A stretch of 14,202 nt of DNA from Halobacteria archaeon (GCA_013329575.1 DUJX01000021.1:1-14202); one strand, 5' to 3'. Positions 1-7,165 are shown, counted from the first letter of the stretch. Translations and numbers: made by a program. The notes: generated by a model not told the origin, from the sequence alone.

Positions 1-1
1 A

Positions 2-1054
2 TGGAATGTTCCTTTCTGGCAAATGGCCCTAAAACTGCCATCTGCTTTGATAAGCGGTAATACGGTAGTTTTTAAACCTGCAAGCCAGACACCTCTTTCT
101 GCTTTATGGATTGCAAAGATGTTTGAGGATGCAGGTCTTCCAAAAGGGGCGTTAAACGTGATAACTGGTCCTGGATCAGTGGTGGGTGCAGAACTTGCAA
201 AAAGCGATAAAGTAGACCATATAGCCTTTACAGGCGAGACTACGACGGGGAAAGAGATCGTTCAAAATGCCACCGGAAATCTAAAAAAAGTGACGTTGGA
301 ACTTGGTGGAAAGTCTCCAAACATAATATTCGACGATCTGCCGATAGAAGAGGCAGCTGAGATGGCGGTTCTCGGTATATCATTAGGAAACGGTGAGATA
401 TGTTTTGCGGGCACGAGGGCTCTTGTACAGGACACGATATACGATGATGTCTGCAAAAAGGCGGCGGAGATATATGGATCGTTAAAGATAGGAAGTGCGC
501 TCTCTGCTGAGACGACTGTTGGTCCTCTCGTTACGGAAGAACAGATGAACAAGGTTCTTGGATACATCGAATCAGGAAAAGATGAGGGAGCAACTCTATT
601 GTGTGGAGGTTACAGGTTGCAAGAAGGAGAATTTAAGGATGGTTTCTTTGTTGCCCCAACAGTCTTTAGCAACGTGTCCAATGATATGAAGATCGCACAA
701 GAGGAGATATTCGGTCCTGTTTTATCTATAATACCATTTTCTACAGAAGAAGAGGCGATAGAAGTCGCGAATAATACAATATATGGTCTTGCCGGTGGTG
801 TCATGACGAATGATAAAGAGAGAGCACTGAGGGTCGCTAAAAAATTAAAGGCCGGTAATATATACTTGAATGAGTGGCACGTGATAGCATGCGATATGCC
901 GTTTGGAGGCTATAAACAGAGCGGATGGGGTAGAATGGGGGGCAGTAATGGTGTAGCAGAGTTTATGCAGATAAAGAGCATATATATGGATTGGGAAGGT
1001 ATCGGTTCGTCGATTATGAAAAACCTGTTACTATCTGGAAGAAAATCGGAGTAA
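2..1054 (+). CDS. Aldehyde dehydrogenase, NAD(P)-dependent (5' end missing)
   Basis: This encodes the C-terminal two thirds or so of an ALDH-superfamily enzyme, which oxidises an aldehyde to an acid with NAD(P). The frame is open to the left window edge and reads WNVPFWQ before the first Met (base 23). That matches the conserved PWNxP motif, so the Met at 23 is internal and the gene starts outside the window. Numbered from that Met, the catalytic glutamate is in LELGGKSPN (E93) and the catalytic cysteine in GEICFAGTR (C127, bases 401-403). The Rossmann-fold FTGETTTGKEI replaces the usual FTGSTxxGK, and the usual Gln before the Cys region is Glu. The C-terminal MPFGGYKQSGWGR is typical of the family. 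The next gene is an acyl-CoA synthetase on the same strand with its own promoter. The aldehyde used is not readable. Family call is sure. Confidence 0.95.
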   Translation, partial: WNVPFWQMALKLPSALISGNTVVFKPASQTPLSALWIAKMFEDAGLPKGALNVITGPGSVVGAELAKSDKVDHIAFTGETTTGKEIVQNATGNLKKVTLELGGKSPNIIFDDLPIEEAAEMAVLGISLGNGEICFAGTRALVQDTIYDDVCKKAAEIYGSLKIGSALSAETTVGPLVTEEQMNKVLGYIESGKDEGATLLCGGYRLQEGEFKDGFFVAPTVFSNVSNDMKIAQEEIFGPVLSIIPFSTEEEAIEVANNTIYGLAGGVMTNDKERALRVAKKLKAGNIYLNEWHVIACDMPFGGYKQSGWGRMGGSNGVAEFMQIKSIYMDWEGIGSSIMKNLLLSGRKSE

Positions 1055-1091
1055 TATAACTAATAGACTTTGTATAGCATATACGAATCAC

Positions 1092-1109
1092 AAAAAGGCT
1101 TTTTTATTC
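1092..1109 (+). terminator. T-rich terminator after aldehyde dehydrogenase
   Basis: An A5-GG-C-T6 element lies about 40 bases after the ALDH stop. Archaeal transcription commonly ends at such oligo-T stretches. The promoter of the next gene follows directly. Confidence 0.4.
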
Positions 1110-1113
1110 TACG

Positions 1114-1159
1114 TTTATATATTTTTAAAATGTAAATATTTTTTATTGATATTGGAGGG
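1114..1159 (+). promoter_or_regulatory. TATA box and Shine-Dalgarno for acyl-CoA synthetase
   Basis: TTTATATATTTT at 1114-1125 is a good archaeal TATA box. Transcription would be expected to start about 25 bases downstream, near 1143. GGAGGG at 1154-1159 sits 5 bases before the ATG at 1165 and decides that start. An out-of-frame ATG at 1161 is too close to the ribosome site to be used. Confidence 0.6.
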
Positions 1160-1164
1160 TATGA

Positions 1165-2880
1165 ATGGCAAAAGAGATTATGTGTAAGGATAAACCATGG
1201 TTTAAGATATATGACCAGATAGGATTTGAACGTAATATAGACTATCCAGAGATTCCGCTATTCGAACTTGTTGATCGTGCTGCGCGAGATTACCCAGAAA
1301 GTCTCTCGATGATCTATACAGAAAAAGAATATACATATACAGACCTTAAGGACTTTACCGATAAACTTGCAACGGCTCTTGCAGAATTGGGAATCAAGAA
1401 AGGGGATGTAATCGCTGTTCAGCTCCCAAATATACCACAGTTTGTAATTGGGGTATATGGGGGCCTAAAGGCAGGTGCTATCGTAGCACTCCCTAGTCCG
1501 CTTCTCGCGCGTGATGAGCTCAAGGACTTGCTCAAACGATCTGGTGCAAAAGTGATCATCACCGAGGATACAAAGTTAGATGATATAAAAGCAATAAAGG
1601 ACGAGACAGACCTGGATTATATCATTGTCACTTCTCTTAGCGATTATTCATCAAAAGAGAGACCAATCGTTGAGATACCGGATGCGATTCAGCTAAGAGA
1701 TCTAATCGATAAAGCAAAACCCAATCCGCCGAAGATTGATATCAATCCAAAAGAGGATGTTGCAATACTCTTCTTTACAGGCGGTGCAACCGGTCTACCA
1801 AAAGCGCCGATGCTCACCCATTACAACCTAACAACGAACGTTTTACAGACATTTCTCCCACCCGCAGGTGGAATGTTGGAGCCAAATCAGGGCGATTTCA
1901 GCGTCGTTGGAGGTATTCCATTCTTTCATAGCTATGGATTCACATGTTCAATGAATCTGGCGCTTAATTGGGCCGGTGCGCTCCTTTTATTATCAAATCC
2001 GCGAGATATAGATATGATGTATTATCTGATAAAGAAGTATAGACCGCTCTTTACACCGGGCGTTCCAACTCAATTCATGAAGTTGGCAGAGGCTAAAGGG
2101 CTTGATCTAACCGAACTGCGAGGAACGGTTCCGATCAGTGGTTCAGCCGCGCTACCGCCCGAGGTCTCAAAGAAGTTTGAGAGTAAAGCAGACCTCCTCG
2201 TGGGAGAGGGTTATGGGTTATCTGAGACAAGCCCTGTGACGCATTCAAATTTTGTTGCTATATTAAAAGGCGTTGGCGTTGATTTAGGGTTGCCTCTAAA
2301 ACTGGGATCGATCGGTATTCCTGTTCCGGATACCGATGTAGAACTACTGGATCTTGATACGGGTGAGGCGGTGCCTGCCGGAAGTGTTGGCGAGATGATT
2401 ATCAAATGTCCCCAAGTCATGAAAGGGTACTGGCCAAAGCCTGGTGAAGGGTTACGGGACGGTTGGGTCTATACAGGCGACGTTGCAAGGATGGATGAAG
2501 ACGGATATTTCTTCATCGTAGACCGTACTAAGGATATGATCAATGTCTCAGGAGAAAAAGTCTATGGCCGTGTCGTCGATGACGTTCTCTATGAACATCC
2601 CGCCGTTTTAGAAGGGGCAGCAATAGGGATACCTGATCCAGAACGGCCTGGTAGCGAGCGTGTAAAAGTCTTCATCGTATTAAATAAAGGATATACGCCG
2701 AGCAAGGAACTAGAAGAAGAGATAATCAAACACTGCAGGGAAAGACTGCCACCGTTTGCAGTACCAAAATTCGTGGAGTTTAGAGAAGAGCTACCGCTTA
2801 CCGTAACCGAGAAGATCTTTAAAAGAAAACTCAGAGAAGAAGAGATAGAAAGAATGAAAAAAGAGGGGCTTTTAAAATAA
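1165..2880 (+). CDS. AMP-forming acyl-CoA synthetase (medium/long-chain fatty acid CoA ligase-like)
   Basis: This 571-residue enzyme of the adenylate-forming (ANL) superfamily would activate a carboxylic acid to acyl-AMP and then acyl-CoA. The phosphate loop is FTGGATGLPKAPMLTH (204-219), where most relatives have YTxGTTGxPKGxxLTH. Other visible motifs are YGLSETSP (350-357), GDVARMDEDGYF (438-449), the hinge region VDRTKDMINVSGEKVYG (452-468) and the C-terminal lysine in TEKIFKRKL (K550), which aligns with the catalytic Lys of the usual TGKxxRR. Length fits FadD-like ligases. Departures from consensus (T to A in the loop, KA for KG, GRVVDD for PxEVEE) suggest a specialised subfamily. It follows an aldehyde dehydrogenase and precedes a convergent alcohol dehydrogenase, so it could activate the acid made by those two. 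Family certain; substrate unknown. Confidence 0.92.
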   Translation: MAKEIMCKDKPWFKIYDQIGFERNIDYPEIPLFELVDRAARDYPESLSMIYTEKEYTYTDLKDFTDKLATALAELGIKKGDVIAVQLPNIPQFVIGVYGGLKAGAIVALPSPLLARDELKDLLKRSGAKVIITEDTKLDDIKAIKDETDLDYIIVTSLSDYSSKERPIVEIPDAIQLRDLIDKAKPNPPKIDINPKEDVAILFFTGGATGLPKAPMLTHYNLTTNVLQTFLPPAGGMLEPNQGDFSVVGGIPFFHSYGFTCSMNLALNWAGALLLLSNPRDIDMMYYLIKKYRPLFTPGVPTQFMKLAEAKGLDLTELRGTVPISGSAALPPEVSKKFESKADLLVGEGYGLSETSPVTHSNFVAILKGVGVDLGLPLKLGSIGIPVPDTDVELLDLDTGEAVPAGSVGEMIIKCPQVMKGYWPKPGEGLRDGWVYTGDVARMDEDGYFFIVDRTKDMINVSGEKVYGRVVDDVLYEHPAVLEGAAIGIPDPERPGSERVKVFIVLNKGYTPSKELEEEIIKHCRERLPPFAVPKFVEFREELPLTVTEKIFKRKLREEEIERMKKEGLLK

Positions 2881-2887
2881 CAAAAAC

Positions 2888-2919
2888 CCTTTTTTATATT
2901 TTTTGATAAATCTTTTTTA
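2888..2919 (+). terminator. Multiple oligo-T terminator after acyl-CoA synthetase
   Basis: Three T6 runs (about 2890-2895, 2899-2904, 2912-2917) start within 10 bases of the stop codon. This is typical of archaeal intrinsic termination. The rest of the convergent gap to 3020 holds no gene that I can see. Confidence 0.55.
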
Positions 2920-3020
2920 ATCCGATTGGTACTAATAAATACTATGATCAGACCAATGTCGGGTCATAAAGATAGAGACTAAGTCTTTTTCACATATCCA
3001 CACATCCTCAAAATCTCTTA

Positions 3021-4178
3021 TTAAAAGTCTACGGTTCTACCTTCGTATACACACTCCCAGAGTTTATGGAAATCTTCATCGGTCGGAATTCTCGGTAATG
3101 TTCCTATCGTTGCATCCATAAGCGAGTTTTCCATGAGTTTGTCCAAATTTGCATCATAATCTTCCCTCTTTATGCCTGCATCTTTAAGAGAACGGGGTAT
3201 ATCTATCTCATCCATCAGATTGAATATTTTATCCACAAACTCGTTGATTGCTTCCTCATCATCTTTTTGTATTCCAGTATATCGGGCCAATTCTATGATG
3301 AGCTCTCCTACCGATTTTGATGCATATTGGATCGTATAAGGCAGGCAGATACCACATGCTTTTCCATGCGGCATATGGAAGACCGCACCGATCGTATGTC
3401 CTAGTGTATGAGAAAGTCCTGCCTGGGAATTTCCAAACGCTAATCCTGCTATCGTGGCAGCTATATGCATCTTTTCTTTTGCCTCTTTGTCGGTAGAATC
3501 GCTGTATGACCGAGGTAAGTACTTAAATATCATATTAAGTGCTTTTATGGCAAGACCATCAGAAAAATCATTCTTCCAGCCAGAGATATATGCATCTATC
3601 GTATGGGTCAATGCATCCATGCCTGTATGTGCAATGAGTGGTTTTGGAAGATTCATTACGAGCGAAGGATCGACGATTGCTAAATTTGCACCAAAGTCAG
3701 GATGAGTGGTCGGTACCTTCCGTCCTTCACCTTTGCTAGTTAAGACAATGGCCGGTGTCACTTCTGCTCCAGTTCCGCTCGTTGTAGGGATCAAAATTAA
3801 TTTTGTCTTCTCGTAGGAGATTTCTACCATCGGAGAAAGATCCTCAATATCCACGTCAGGATTCTCGTATAGAATACGGACAGCTTTTGCGACATCCATA
3901 GGAGATCCGCCGCCGAGGCCTATTATAAGATCGCAATCATTCTGTTCGAGGAGTTCTTTTCCTTTAAGCACGGTTTCGTACGATGGATCAGGCTCTACTT
4001 CGTTAAAGACGACCGATTGTATATCAGATCCTTTTAAAATGTTCTCGATACGATCTACGTATCCCATCTTTACCATCATCTCATCGGTCACGATAAATGC
4101 TTTATTCCCTTTTACCTCTGCCAGATATTCTAATGATTCCTCACCAAACACAATTTTTGGAGACCAAAATTGCCACAT
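3021..4178 (-). CDS. Iron-type (group III) alcohol dehydrogenase
   Basis: This 385-residue cytoplasmic enzyme would oxidise an alcohol or reduce an aldehyde with NAD(P)(H). The nucleotide-binding GLGGGSPMDVAK lies at 87-98 and TTSGTGAEVTP at 132-142. The metal-ligand pattern is complete: D188 and H192 in GMDALTHTIDAY, then H257 and H271 in the segment SHTLGHTIGAVFHMPHG. Length is normal for the family. The gene ends with TAA followed by a second TAA. The start has no Shine-Dalgarno but lies about 26 bases from a TATA box, so the mRNA is probably leaderless. It is divergent from the SCP2 gene and convergent with the acyl-CoA synthetase. Together with the ALDH it could form an alcohol-aldehyde-acid route. 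Metal (Fe, Zn or other) and substrate cannot be told from sequence. Confidence 0.93.
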   Translation of the reverse strand: MWQFWSPKIVFGEESLEYLAEVKGNKAFIVTDEMMVKMGYVDRIENILKGSDIQSVVFNEVEPDPSYETVLKGKELLEQNDCDLIIGLGGGSPMDVAKAVRILYENPDVDIEDLSPMVEISYEKTKLILIPTTSGTGAEVTPAIVLTSKGEGRKVPTTHPDFGANLAIVDPSLVMNLPKPLIAHTGMDALTHTIDAYISGWKNDFSDGLAIKALNMIFKYLPRSYSDSTDKEAKEKMHIAATIAGLAFGNSQAGLSHTLGHTIGAVFHMPHGKACGICLPYTIQYASKSVGELIIELARYTGIQKDDEEAINEFVDKIFNLMDEIDIPRSLKDAGIKREDYDANLDKLMENSLMDATIGTLPRIPTDEDFHKLWECVYEGRTVDF

Positions 4179-4196
4179 ATTTATTATATTGAGACT

Positions 4197-4210
4197 GATT
4201 TATATTTAAA
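4197..4210 (-). promoter_or_regulatory. TATA box of alcohol dehydrogenase (leaderless)
   Basis: Read on the minus strand this is TTTAAATATAAATC, centred about 26 bases from the ATG at 4178. That is the archaeal TATA-to-transcription-start distance. No ribosome site is seen between it and the ATG. Confidence 0.55.
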
Positions 4211-4243
4211 TGTTTTTATACAGCAAATTAATTAAAAAACGAA

Positions 4244-4294
4244 ATATATTTAAATAAACAATACAATCTCATAATTAAGATAAAAATTAGGAGG
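4244..4294 (+). promoter_or_regulatory. TATA box and Shine-Dalgarno of SCP2-domain gene
   Basis: ATATATTTAAAT at 4244-4255 is the likely TATA box. AGGAGG at 4289-4294 is a strong ribosome site 8 bases before the ATG. The 124-base divergent gap therefore holds promoters for both flanking genes. Confidence 0.6.
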
Positions 4295-4302
4295 AATAAA
4301 CT

Positions 4303-4836
4303 ATGATATTTGGAACGCAAGAATGGTTTGATGAATATAAAAAAAAGTTAAATGAGAACGAGGAATTTAAAAAAGCTGGAAAAGATTGGGGCGTTGGCTG
4401 GAATGGGGATTTTATCTTCCAGATAGATGATATACCGTTAGAATTATTAGAAAAGCTACCTGCAGATCTACCAGAAGATCTAAAAATAGCCAAAGAAAAA
4501 ATAGTAAATCTTTTGAACGAATATGGCCATGGAAAAACCTTATATGCATTTATAGGGCTTAAAGATGGCTCATGTACTGCTGCTCATCCGATCAAGAACC
4601 CTGACGAGGTTGATGTTGGATTCGTATTATCGGGGCCATACGACCAATGGAAAAAACTGGCAAAAGCAGAGACCGATGCGACAAAGCTCATTCTTACACG
4701 AAAGATGAAGCTCAAAGGGAAGATGAGCACGATAATGAGATACATCAAGGCGACGGTAATGATGGGTAAGATCGCCTCAGAAGTCCCGACAGAATTCCCA
4801 GACGAGATGGCTCTCGAATTTCTTGGACAAAAATAA
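4303..4836 (+). CDS. SCP2 sterol/lipid carrier domain protein
   Basis: This 177-residue soluble protein is of the sterol carrier protein 2 type. The SCP2 fold binds fatty acyl chains, acyl-CoAs or other hydrophobic ligands in a tunnel. Visible features are an N-terminal helical region (MIFGTQEWFDEYKKKLN), the beta-sheet part with VGWNGDFIFQI (31-41), and the C-terminal hallmark of this group, LILTRKMKLKGKMSTIMRY (129-147), which resembles the 'xGKLKxxGxxxxAxKL' end of SCP2 domains. No signal peptide or membrane segment is seen. It is divergently arranged with an alcohol dehydrogenase and near an acyl-CoA synthetase, so carrying or presenting a lipid-like substrate for those enzymes is a reasonable inference. 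SCP2 membership is fairly sure; the ligand is unknown. Confidence 0.8.
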   Translation: MIFGTQEWFDEYKKKLNENEEFKKAGKDWGVGWNGDFIFQIDDIPLELLEKLPADLPEDLKIAKEKIVNLLNEYGHGKTLYAFIGLKDGSCTAAHPIKNPDEVDVGFVLSGPYDQWKKLAKAETDATKLILTRKMKLKGKMSTIMRYIKATVMMGKIASEVPTEFPDEMALEFLGQK

Positions 4837-4842
4837 ATCTTC

Positions 4843-4862
4843 TTGATCTTTATTGATCTTTA
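4843..4862 (+). repeat. Two tandem copies of TTGATCTTTA
   Basis: A perfect 10-base tandem duplication (4843-4852 and 4853-4862) lies just after the SCP2 stop, before the T-rich terminator. It has no evident role. Confidence 0.8.
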
Positions 4863-4864
4863 AT

Positions 4865-4882
4865 CTCTTTTTTATTTTATTT
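4865..4882 (+). terminator. T-rich terminator after SCP2 gene
   Basis: CTCTTTTTTATTTTATTT lies about 30 bases after the stop codon, in the convergent gap with thymidylate kinase. Confidence 0.5.
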
Positions 4883-4937
4883 ATTCATATTTGAAAATCT
4901 TGGCATTTTTATTCTTATTTAACTTTAATAGGAGACT

Positions 4938-5588
4938 TTAAGATGCCTCTATGCAACGAAGTAGTTCTTTAGTCAATTCTTTCTCGACGTATTCTATCTC
5001 TTTATTAGCATCGATCTTGATAAACCGCTCCGAATCCTCTTTAGCAAGTTTTAAATAGTTATCTTGAACCTTTTCTAAAAAATCTCTCTTCTCGAATGTT
5101 ATCGGTTTGAAGACATCACTATGTATCACATCATCTTTAGCCGTGATCTTTTGCTCTCGTTGTTTTATCCTCTCTATTGCTATATCTAAATCTACCACTA
5201 ACAAGATCGTGTAATCCGGTTTTATTGAAAAAGGACTATGTAGATTCTTTAGCCATCTTATCGGGTCGCTGAAATAATTTTGGAGTGTAACACCTTGATA
5301 AGCATACCTGCTATCTATATATCTATCAACTACCACCGTCTTTCCTTGATCCAGAGACGGTCTGATTAATCTGGATATATGCTCAGAATGATCTGCCATG
5401 AATAGAAAGGCCAATGATAGCGGATCTATCTCTGAATTTAAAAATTTTTTCACTGTTATCCCCGTATCGTAATCCGTAGGTTCTTTTGTATAAATTATAC
5501 CTCTATTTAGTTTACTTTTAATACGTTCTACCAGCGAGGTCTTTCCTGACCCGTCTATCCCTTCTATACTTATTAATTTTCCATTCAT
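4938..5588 (-). CDS. tmk: Thymidylate kinase (dTMP kinase)
   Basis: This 216-residue enzyme phosphorylates dTMP to dTDP with ATP for DNA synthesis. The N-terminal P-loop is IEGIDGSGKTS (8-18), typical of the family. TKEPTD (34-39) is the substrate-contacting E-P motif. The conserved DRY followed by SRYAYQG (88-99) gives the base-recognition and catalytic arginines. Length is normal and the N-terminus fits known family members, which supports the ATG at 5588. No strong ribosome site precedes it; a TATA box lies about 105 bases upstream with a GC-richer leader between. The gene is separated from the neighbouring NOG1 gene by 465 bases containing a small plus-strand ORF, so it is probably monocistronic. 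Confidence 0.95.
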   Translation of the reverse strand: MNGKLISIEGIDGSGKTSLVERIKSKLNRGIIYTKEPTDYDTGITVKKFLNSEIDPLSLAFLFMADHSEHISRLIRPSLDQGKTVVVDRYIDSRYAYQGVTLQNYFSDPIRWLKNLHSPFSIKPDYTILLVVDLDIAIERIKQREQKITAKDDVIHSDVFKPITFEKRDFLEKVQDNYLKLAKEDSERFIKIDANKEIEYVEKELTKELLRCIEAS

Positions 5589-5691
5589 GCTTAAAACCTA
5601 TTCAATTAATATCTCATCTCAAAAATCTACTCTATACTATTATCGTATTTACATACGGCGGAGACGACACAAGTACCTCTCGGATCTTGAC

Positions 5692-5701
5692 TATATTTAA
5701 A
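5692..5701 (-). promoter_or_regulatory. Possible TATA box of tmk with GC-richer leader
   Basis: On the minus strand TTTAAATATA lies 105-115 bases upstream of the tmk start. Transcription would begin near 5672, leaving an untranslated leader of about 85 bases. The leader starts with a GC-richer patch (5653-5690) that contrasts with the surrounding AT-rich DNA. Confidence 0.35.
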
Positions 5702-5779
5702 AATAAATTTATCCCTTAAAAGGATTATTTAACCATATCTTTATTTGAAAATTCTTCTCTAAATCACATAATCAAAAAA

Positions 5780-5788
5780 TTTATATAT
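5780..5788 (+). promoter_or_regulatory. TATA box upstream of small ORF
   Basis: TTTATATAT preceded by an A-rich stretch resembling a BRE. The predicted start of transcription, near 5808, falls within the inverted repeat at 5807-5835. Confidence 0.45.
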
Positions 5789-5806
5789 CAATATATATTA
5801 TAATTA

Positions 5807-5835
5807 ATCGTGGTTAATTAATTTATTTCCACGAT
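5807..5835 (+). promoter_or_regulatory. Operator-like inverted repeat ATCGTGG-N15-CCACGAT
   Basis: Perfect 7-base arms at 5807-5813 and 5829-5835 flank a wholly A/T spacer. The repeat covers the transcription start predicted from the TATA box at 5780. That position is typical for archaeal repressor sites, which block polymerase. As RNA it could also form a 5'-leader hairpin. The binding protein is unknown. Confidence 0.5.
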
Positions 5836-5874
5836 AATAAATATTTTCTAATTAAAAAGGTAAAAAGGTGAAAA

Positions 5875-5976
5875 ATGGGTTTAATTGAGAGATATCTTGA
5901 AGCCGTGTCCGTAGCACTGATAAATAATTGTTTTGGGCTTATTCCTGATATGCTAGATGCCATCTGTCCAAAATGA
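5875..5976 (+). CDS. Small ORF of 33 residues, unrecognised
   Basis: An ATG at 5875 is preceded by AGGTG at 5866-5870, which pairs with the archaeal 16S anti-Shine-Dalgarno at a spacing of 4. It opens a 33-codon frame ending in TGA. The peptide starts MGLIERYLEAVSVALINN and ends with LDAICPK. It has two cysteines (C19, C31), a mostly helical amphipathic or hydrophobic character, and two acidic residues near the start. It has a TATA box and an operator-like repeat upstream, and no gene on either strand otherwise fills this 465-base gap. I do not recognise the family. Alternatives are a small membrane or regulatory peptide, a leader of a regulated RNA, or chance. The minus strand here has only a Ser/Leu-rich frame with a weak start. 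Confidence 0.4.
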   Translation: MGLIERYLEAVSVALINNCFGLIPDMLDAICPK

Positions 5977-6010
5977 CAAACAAATACGGGATAAAGCATT
6001 AAATTAATCA

Positions 6011-6036
6011 AAAATCAGAACATGTTTGATGATTTT
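6011..6036 (+). terminator. Weak hairpin after small ORF
   Basis: AAAATCA (6011-6017) and TGATTTT (6030-6036) can pair across a 12-base loop and are followed by AT-rich DNA. It is placed as a terminator of the small plus-strand transcript. The stem is AT-rich and weak. Confidence 0.25.
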
Positions 6037-6053
6037 ATTATACCATCTTATTT

Positions 6054-7046
6054 TTATCCTTTTTTATTCTTTTGATCATTTTTGGCCAATAACAGGATCT
6101 TATCCATAAGTTCTGGGATATTTTCGCCTGTTTTTGCCGAGATGAATATATCCACGATATCCGAATCAACCTTTTCCGAATCAACCTTTTTTATATCCGT
6201 CTTGTTTGCTACTACGATCATCGGTCGATCGAAATTTTTTTTGATCTCGTTTAATAGATTCAACTGTTCATGCACAGAATAACCGCAAGTCTCTGTTAAG
6301 TCCAATATAAAGAGAATGATGCTCTTAATCTGTTCTATTGCAAGGAATGCCAACCGTTCCATCTTATTTCTTTGCGAATCTGCCCTATCTAAGATTCCTG
6401 GTACGTCTATCACCTGGTATTTATCTCTCCCGTGATAAAAATGACCAGCGATGATCTCCTTAGTCGTAAACGGATAACTTGCAATGTTCGGTCTTCCTGT
6501 GCTGATCATATTAACGATGGTTGATTTACCAACATTGGGGTATCCTGTAACGATGATAATAGGCTCATTTAGATCTATCGCAGGTAGATCATTTATTTTT
6601 TTCCGTGCATCGTTTAAAAAATAGAGATCGTTGCTTAGTCCATTGATGATAGATACCGTTCGTCCATAAAATTCTTTTCTTACCATCTCTCGGCTATCTC
6701 GCCTTTTTTTAAGATCTTTCATATATTCTTTTGATAATTTTTTAATCGTTTTATTAGCCATTGATACCCTATCTAATGATATCTTCAATCTATCTATCCC
6801 TACCGTAAGGTCTATCAACTTATGATAAAACTCGGGCATCTCATCTAAATTTGGATAACTCTGCATTATAGACGATAATATCTTCGATATAGAACTAGTA
6901 ACGGTGGTGATCATATCCGATTCTATGATAGACATACGAGTACCGCTATTATATTGAAGATTAGCCTTCTTACTCGCCCTTTTGAATGAGAGATCTATTA
7001 TCTCCGTCTCGTTTGGTATATATGGTATCTTTCGGGATAAAGCCAT
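6054..7046 (-). CDS. NOG1-family GTPase (ribosome biogenesis)
   Basis: This 330-residue protein belongs to the NOG1/Obg-related GTPases that assist 60S/50S ribosome assembly in eukaryotes and archaea. An N-terminal helical NOG1 domain (about 1-160) precedes the G domain. The G1 P-loop is GYPNVGKST (168-176), G2 lies in YPFTTKE (191-197), G3 is DVPG (214-217), G4 is NKTD (281-284) and G5 is SAKTG (303-307). All GTP-binding motifs are intact. The ATG at 7046 is set by AAAGGAG 5 bases upstream. A five-residue tandem repeat (KVDSE/KVDSD) lies between G4 and G5. Length is that of archaeal NOG1, without the eukaryotic C-terminal extension. It lies downstream of the phosphomevalonate dehydratase gene, 147 bases away, on the same strand. 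Confidence 0.92.
   Translation of the reverse strand: MALSRKIPYIPNETEIIDLSFKRASKKANLQYNSGTRMSIIESDMITTVTSSISKILSSIMQSYPNLDEMPEFYHKLIDLTVGIDRLKISLDRVSMANKTIKKLSKEYMKDLKKRRDSREMVRKEFYGRTVSIINGLSNDLYFLNDARKKINDLPAIDLNEPIIIVTGYPNVGKSTIVNMISTGRPNIASYPFTTKEIIAGHFYHGRDKYQVIDVPGILDRADSQRNKMERLAFLAIEQIKSIILFILDLTETCGYSVHEQLNLLNEIKKNFDRPMIVVANKTDIKKVDSEKVDSDIVDIFISAKTGENIPELMDKILLLAKNDQKNKKG
6161..6190 (-). repeat. In-frame 15-base tandem duplication inside NOG1
   Basis: The plus-strand unit CCGAATCAACCTTTT occurs twice, back to back and without mismatch. It encodes KVDSE then KVDSD in the loop between the G4 and G5 motifs. Confidence 0.9.
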
Positions 7047-7165
7047 TTTTCTCCTTTTAAAATTATAATTGTTAATTATCTGATCTTTATTTCTTTATTA
7101 TTTCTATTATTGCCGGATATTAAACTCTTTCATTATTTAAAACATTTTCTTAAACACTTTTTTTT

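Noticed and set aside
23..25. ATG at 23 as the start of the aldehyde dehydrogenase
   Set aside because: The frame is open to the left edge and encodes the conserved WNVPFWQ just before it, so the gene is cut by the window.
2965..2990. AGACTAAGTCT palindrome followed by T5 in the convergent gap after the acyl-CoA synthetase
   Set aside because: With a single central base it cannot form a proper hairpin loop, and the oligo-T runs nearer the stop codon already explain termination.
5823..6011. A 62-codon minus-strand frame opposite the small ORF
   Set aside because: It begins with TTG, has no ribosome site, and its Ser/Leu/Phe-rich composition looks like an antisense reading. The plus-strand frame has better signals.
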